Source of the DNA: Allobosea sp.
Lineage (GTDB): Bacteria; Pseudomonadota; Alphaproteobacteria; Rhizobiales; Beijerinckiaceae
Direction of reading: 5' to 3'
NCBI RefSeq assembly: GCF_017308015.1
Contig: NZ_JAFKFW010000030.1
Span: 1 to 64,000 of the forward strand
Length of the DNA: 64,000 nucleotides
Below, piece after piece: positions 60,184 through 64,000 of the stretch (position 1 is the first letter of the stretch; every line of letters starts with the position of its first letter). The position numbers and the translations under genes were made by a program. The notes under the pieces are model-generated. The model was not told the DNA's origin. It did no database searches and saw nothing but the letters and a program-made list of their open reading frames with translations.

Positions 60184-61269
60184 TCAGTGTTGTGCTAGGA
60201 GAGCAACATTGCGTCCCGGAAGCCGCAAAACGACGGCCTCTCCACTTTGAAAGAGCCTGTTGCTTACGGGGTTTGAAACGACGACCTGAAAGCAGCGCTC
60301 GCCGCTGCGTATCAGATATTCTGCCCTGGCTCCGAGATAGACCATGCTTTCGATCTGGCAAGCCAGGCCATCGCCATCGCGGGCCAGTTCGAGTGCTTCC
60401 GGTCTCACGACCGCTCTGACTCGTTGGCCGCGGCTGAGCGTGGCCGGCGTCTCGAGGGACCAGCGCAGCCCGTCGACATCGAGGACGGCGGAGCCGGCCC
60501 CAACCTCCCTGACCGTACAGTCGACCAGGTTCGCGCCGCCAAGGAAACCTGCGACGAAGGCCGAGACGGGCCGCTGATAAAGGTCCTCCGCGGTGCCGAT
60601 CTGCGCGATCCGGCCTTCGCTCATGATTGCGATGCGATGCGAGATCGCCATCGCTTCTTCCTGGTCATGGGTCACGTAGACCGTGGTGATCGCCAGTTCG
60701 CGCTGCAGCCTCGCAATTTCGCCGCGCATCTGGACGCGCAGCTTCGCGTCGAGATTGGAGAGCGGCTCGTCGAAGAGAAGCACGCGCGGCCTGATCGCGA
60801 TCGCGCGCGCCAGCGCTACGCGCTGCTGCTGACCGCCCGAGAGTTCGGTGATCATCCGCTCGCCGAAACCCGACAAGCCGACTTGCTCCAGTCCCTCTCC
60901 GACGCGTCGGACGATCTCGTCATGGCCGATGCCCTTGACCCGCAAGCCGTAGGCGACGTTTTCGAAGACCGAGAGATGCGGAAACAACGCGTAGTTCTGG
61001 AAGACGAAGCCGATGTCGCGGCGATTGGCCGGCAGATCGGTGACATCCTGCTCGCCGAAGCGGATCCGGCCGCTGCTGGGTGGCTGAAAGCCGGCGATCA
61101 TCCGCAGCGTCGTCGTCTTGCCGCAGCCGGAGGCGCCGAGCAGCGTCAGAAGCTCGCCGGGCCTGATATCGAGATCAAGCTTGTCCACGGCGGTCACGTC
61201 GCCGCGCCGCTCGTGGCGGAAGACGGCCGAGAGCGCCTCGAGCCGGATACCGAGAGGTTGCGTCGCCAT
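60184..61269 (-). CDS. Fe3+/polyamine-type ABC transporter ATPase
   Basis: 361 residues, FbpC/PotA-like. Walker A GASGCGKTTTLRMIAGF, Q-loop GFVFQNYALFPHLSV, signature [17 protein letters not shown], Walker B VLLFDEPLSNLDAKLR, switch YVTHDQEEAMAI. C-terminal TOBE-type domain (about 280-361). Start: ATG 61269, two bases after the permease stop. Last gene of a three-gene minus-strand importer operon. Confidence 0.9.
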   Translation of the reverse strand: MATQPLGIRLEALSAVFRHERRGDVTAVDKLDLDIRPGELLTLLGASGCGKTTTLRMIAGFQPPSSGRIRFGEQDVTDLPANRRDIGFVFQNYALFPHLSVFENVAYGLRVKGIGHDEIVRRVGEGLEQVGLSGFGERMITELSGGQQQRVALARAIAIRPRVLLFDEPLSNLDAKLRVQMRGEIARLQRELAITTVYVTHDQEEAMAISHRIAIMSEGRIAQIGTAEDLYQRPVSAFVAGFLGGANLVDCTVREVGAGSAVLDVDGLRWSLETPATLSRGQRVRAVVRPEALELARDGDGLACQIESMVYLGARAEYLIRSGERCFQVVVSNPVSNRLFQSGEAVVLRLPGRNVALLAQH

Positions 61270-61271
61270 GC

Positions 61272-62981
61272 TCAGGTTCCGATCTTCGAGACGCGCAGGT
61301 TCGGCGCGGTCAGGTAGCGCAAGGCGCCGTTGAGCAGGCCCGAGACCGCCAGCACGACGACGATGACGAAGACCGAGAAGGCCGCAGCCGGCCCGAGCGC
61401 GACTTCGGTCATGTTCTCCAGGATCTTCACCGTGATCAGCGTCCAGTCGATTGAAACGAGGAAGATGGTGGCGCTGATCGCCGTCATCGAGCGGATGAAG
61501 ACGACTCCGAGGCCGGCGAAGAAGGCGGGCAGGATCAGCGGCAGCATCACCCGCCGGAAGGTGGTGAAGCGATTGGCGCCCAGGCTCGTCGAGGCTTCCT
61601 CCATGCTGCGGTCGATCTGCTGGAGCAGGGCGATGGTGGTGCGGATGCCGGTTGGGCTGTAGCGGAAGACGTAGCACGCGACGATGATCAGTGCTGTGCC
61701 GGTCAGCGCGAAGGGCTTGTCGTTGAAGGCGAGAAGGTAGGCGATGCCGACGATCGTGCCGGGCAGCGCGTAGTTGAGCATGCTGATCAGCTCCATCGCG
61801 CGCCGACCGGTGAACCGGGTGCGCCCGACGAGATAGCCGACGACGATGCCATAGAGCCCGCCGAGCGGCATCCCGATCAGGGCGATGATCAGCGTCTGCC
61901 GGATCGCGGGCAGGCCTTCGGTGAAGATCACATGGTAATGCGCCAGCGTCAGCGTGTGGTTGGCACCGAAAGCCATCACGATCGAGGCGCAGAACAGCAG
62001 GGCGTAGAAATAGAGGATCGCCACGGTGACGAACAGGCACAGCGCGATCAGGCCGAAACGGGCGGCGTGCGAGACGGAGTCGAGCTTCCCGCTGGCGGCC
62101 GCCTTGCCGGTCACGGTGACATAGGAGCGCCCGGCCACGAGCCGCTCCTGCGCATAGTAGACGACGCCGGCGGGGGCGAGCAGCAGCAGCGACAGGATCG
62201 CGCCGCTCTTCAGGTCGAACAGGCCGGTGATCTGAAGATAGGCCTCGGTCGGTAACACCGGGAAGTCGCTGCCGGAGAGGATCAGCGGGGTGGCGAAATC
62301 GGCCAGCGAACAGCCGAATAGCAGCAGGAACGCGTTGGCGAGGCCAGGCAGGATCAGCGGCAGCGTGACCGTCCGGAAGATATGCCAGCGCGAGCCGCCG
62401 AGGCTGAAGGCGGCCTCCTCGAGGCTGGTGCCGATCGAGGCGATCATCGGTCGCAGGGCGAGATAGGCGATCGGGAAATAGGTGAAGGTTTCGGCCGCGA
62501 AGGTGCTGGTGAAGCCGTAGACCTTGGCATTGCCGATGCCGAGCAGGTCATAGGTGATCAGCCCGCGCGGCCCGAAGGAGAAGACGAAGGCGATGGACGT
62601 GGTGAAAGGCGGCGAGATCAGCGGCAGGAAGGTCGCAAGGTCGATCAGCTTCGCCGCGCGCCGCCCCAGCCCGGCCCGTTCGACCGTGAAGGCGAAGACG
62701 AGCCCGACCAGGGTTCCCGCAAACCCCACCATCAGCGCCAGCACAAGGCTGTTGCGCAACGCCCGCAGGTTGTTGGGGTTCTGCACCGCCGCGAGCAGCG
62801 GCGCAGCCGAAAAGCTGCCGTCCTCGAAGACGGTGCGCAGCAGCAAGGCGCCGAGCGGATAGATGATGAACAGCAGCATCAGCGCCCAGAGGGCGAGCAT
62901 CGCGCCCGCCCCCAGCCAGCGTGACGCTCCTGCGGTTGCAGCGGCGCCCGGCGTCATGTCCTGCATCGGGTCAGCTGGCAT
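61272..62981 (-). CDS. Fe3+/thiamine/spermidine-type ABC permease, two fused domains
   Basis: 569 residues with about twelve helices in two homologous halves, like FbpB/ThiP. Coupling loops: GTSLEEAAFSLGGSRWHIFR then TVTLPLILPGLANAF, and RSMEEASTSLGANRFTTFRR then VMLPLILPAFFAGLG. Start: ATG 62981, inside the end of the binding-protein gene; ATG 62966 or 62957 possible. Fused permeases of this type serve Fe3+, thiamine or phosphonate/2-aminoethylphosphonate systems. Confidence 0.88.
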   Translation of the reverse strand: MPADPMQDMTPGAAATAGASRWLGAGAMLALWALMLLFIIYPLGALLLRTVFEDGSFSAAPLLAAVQNPNNLRALRNSLVLALMVGFAGTLVGLVFAFTVERAGLGRRAAKLIDLATFLPLISPPFTTSIAFVFSFGPRGLITYDLLGIGNAKVYGFTSTFAAETFTYFPIAYLALRPMIASIGTSLEEAAFSLGGSRWHIFRTVTLPLILPGLANAFLLLFGCSLADFATPLILSGSDFPVLPTEAYLQITGLFDLKSGAILSLLLLAPAGVVYYAQERLVAGRSYVTVTGKAAASGKLDSVSHAARFGLIALCLFVTVAILYFYALLFCASIVMAFGANHTLTLAHYHVIFTEGLPAIRQTLIIALIGMPLGGLYGIVVGYLVGRTRFTGRRAMELISMLNYALPGTIVGIAYLLAFNDKPFALTGTALIIVACYVFRYSPTGIRTTIALLQQIDRSMEEASTSLGANRFTTFRRVMLPLILPAFFAGLGVVFIRSMTAISATIFLVSIDWTLITVKILENMTEVALGPAAAFSVFVIVVVLAVSGLLNGALRYLTAPNLRVSKIGT

Positions 62982-64000
62982 TCAGGACTTCGGCCACCCA
63001 GCGCTCGACGATGCGCTTGCGGTTCTCGCCCGCCCATTTGTCGTCGATCTCGATGATCTTTGCCTTCTTGAGCACCTCTGCCAGCGCCGGGTCGGGCGCG
63101 ACCTTGGGATGAGCCGGCAGGAAGTTGATCTTGGCGGGGGCGAGCTTCGACTGCATGGCCGGGCTCGTCGCCCAGTCGATCAGCTTGCGGGCGGCTGCCC
63201 CGTTTTTGTTGCCCTTGACCAGGGCGATGCATTCTGCCGCTGAACCGATGCCCTCCTTCGGGAAGGAGATGGCGACATCATAGCCTTTCTGCTGGGTGAA
63301 GAGCGCATCGACGATGAAGAAGATGCCGCCCGCGGCCTGACCGAGACCGACCGGGACGGTGCCGCCGCCACCGCTCTTGGTATAGGCTTGGATGTTCTTG
63401 CGCAGCTTCTTCAGATAGGCGAAGGCGGCGTCCTCGTTGCGGTCATGCACCTGCAGCACCGAGAAGATACGGGTTATCGCGGTGCCGGAGGTGCGGGCGT
63501 CCGCCATCTGCAACTGGCCGGCATAGGCGGGATTCAGCAGGTCCTCCCACGAGGCAGGCGGCTGCAGGTTGTGCTCCTTGAGGAACTTGGCGTTGGTCAT
63601 GAAGACCAGTGGATCGTCGGCGATCGCCGTCCACATCCCCTGCGCGCTCTTGAAGCGAGCCGGCAGATCGGCGGCGCTCGGCGGCACATAGGCCTCGAAT
63701 ATTCCTTGCTGCTCACCGGCGGTGAACGTCTCGACCGGGCCGCCGAACAGCAGATCGACCTGGGGATTGTTCTTCTCGGCGATCAGGCGCGCCAGAGCTT
63801 CCCCGGACGAGAAGCGGATGAAGGTCACCTTGATGCCGGTTTCCTTCTCGAAGGCTTCAAGCATCGGCCGGGCGTAGTTCTCCGGCCAGATCGCGTAGGC
63901 TTTCAGGCTCTCGGCAGCGGCGGCCCTTCCGGCGATGAAAGGCGCCGCAATCGCGCCTGCCATGGCGGTGGTGACGCTGCGCCGGCTAAGATATGGGGCG
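62971..64000 (-). CDS. Fe3+/polyamine-type ABC substrate-binding protein, 5' end beyond window
   Basis: 343 residues are visible, and the start lies past the right edge. The frame is open to the edge and includes the twin-arginine-like stretch LSRRSVTTAMAGAIAAPFIA, then AGRAAAAESLKAYAIWPENY. Family 1/AfuA-like features: FEKETGIKVTFIRFSSGEAL, DLLFGGPVETFTAGEQQGIF and ADARTSGTAITRIFSVLQ. It overlaps the permease start by 11 bases. The family binds Fe3+, thiamine, spermidine or aminoethylphosphonate. Choosing the internal ATG at 63963 would remove the arginine pair of the leader. Confidence 0.85.
   Translation of the reverse strand, partial: APYLSRRSVTTAMAGAIAAPFIAGRAAAAESLKAYAIWPENYARPMLEAFEKETGIKVTFIRFSSGEALARLIAEKNNPQVDLLFGGPVETFTAGEQQGIFEAYVPPSAADLPARFKSAQGMWTAIADDPLVFMTNAKFLKEHNLQPPASWEDLLNPAYAGQLQMADARTSGTAITRIFSVLQVHDRNEDAAFAYLKKLRKNIQAYTKSGGGGTVPVGLGQAAGGIFFIVDALFTQQKGYDVAISFPKEGIGSAAECIALVKGNKNGAAARKLIDWATSPAMQSKLAPAKINFLPAHPKVAPDPALAEVLKKAKIIEIDDKWAGENRKRIVERWVAEVLNAS

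Noticed and set aside
61270-62040. Upstream extension of the ATPase frame through the permease gene
   Set aside because: The extension is the out-of-frame shadow of the fused permease; the ATPase starts at the ATG at 61269 just after the permease stop.
1-64000. CRISPR arrays, tRNA, rRNA, prophage or plasmid replication genes
   Set aside because: I looked for regularly spaced repeats, cloverleaf-like and rRNA-like sequences, and phage or Rep/Par hallmark genes. None was convincing; the single ParB-like protein belongs to a different family with no ParA or partition sites nearby.

Overview
The window is GC-rich and gene-dense, with short intergenic gaps, many ATGA/GTGA/TGATG stop-start overlaps, and a large share of ABC and TRAP uptake systems, LysR/GntR regulators and molybdenum-enzyme genes. 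This profile fits a Hyphomicrobiales alphaproteobacterium; Bosea and relatives are my best guess, by inference from gene content only. It looks like ordinary chromosome rich in nutrient-uptake cassettes. I see no rRNA, tRNA, CRISPR array, phage or plasmid replication genes. The only mobile trace is a badly degraded IS3-family remnant near 40.3 kb.

Layout. 0-9 kb (minus strand): a P1B-type metal ATPase cut by the left edge; a lone cytochrome c oxidase subunit I preceded in an operon by an XdhC-type molybdoenzyme maturation gene; and a SbcCD-like (YhaN/YhaO type) nuclease pair. 9-16.5 kb (plus): a complete branched-chain-amino-acid-type ABC importer (livHMGF plus binding protein), followed by a RidA protein and an orphan xanthine-dehydrogenase-type molybdenum subunit. 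16.5-22 kb: two LysR regulators and a GltIJKL-like amino-acid importer. 22-27 kb (minus): a DJ-1/PfpI protein, then an ECF sigma operon (beta-propeller, DUF305, sigma, anti-sigma, small exported protein). 27.5-32.6 kb: UppP, a small exported protein, a TRAP permease pair whose large subunit is frameshifted, and a SulP permease. 32.7-37.7 kb: an RNB ribonuclease with a ParB-like partner, then an SsuABC/TauABC-type importer. 37.8-39.8 kb: a TctDE-like two-component system.

40.6-50.6 kb is the most distinctive block. A GntR regulator with what looks like two winged-helix domains stands divergent to a long operon. The operon encodes an aconitase-superfamily protein with its small and large subunits fused in swivel-first order, a class III CoA-transferase, an HMG-CoA-lyase-like enzyme, a peptide-type ABC binding protein and two permeases with no ATPase gene, and a cytoplasmic SxxK (NylB/beta-lactamase-like) hydrolase. 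Together they read as import, amide or ester cleavage, isomerisation, CoA activation and C-C cleavage of a branched hydroxy-acid. The substrate cannot be read from the sequence. The block carries two striking palindromes.

51-64 kb: a tandem-fused anion-type ABC permease with its ATPase but no binding protein; a FixLJ-like two-component pair; a winged-helix/TolB-like/TPR regulator divergent to a cupin; a probable overlooked 70-aa gene coupled to a DUF2200 gene; and a Fe3+/polyamine-type ABC importer (binding protein, fused permease, ATPase) running off the right edge.
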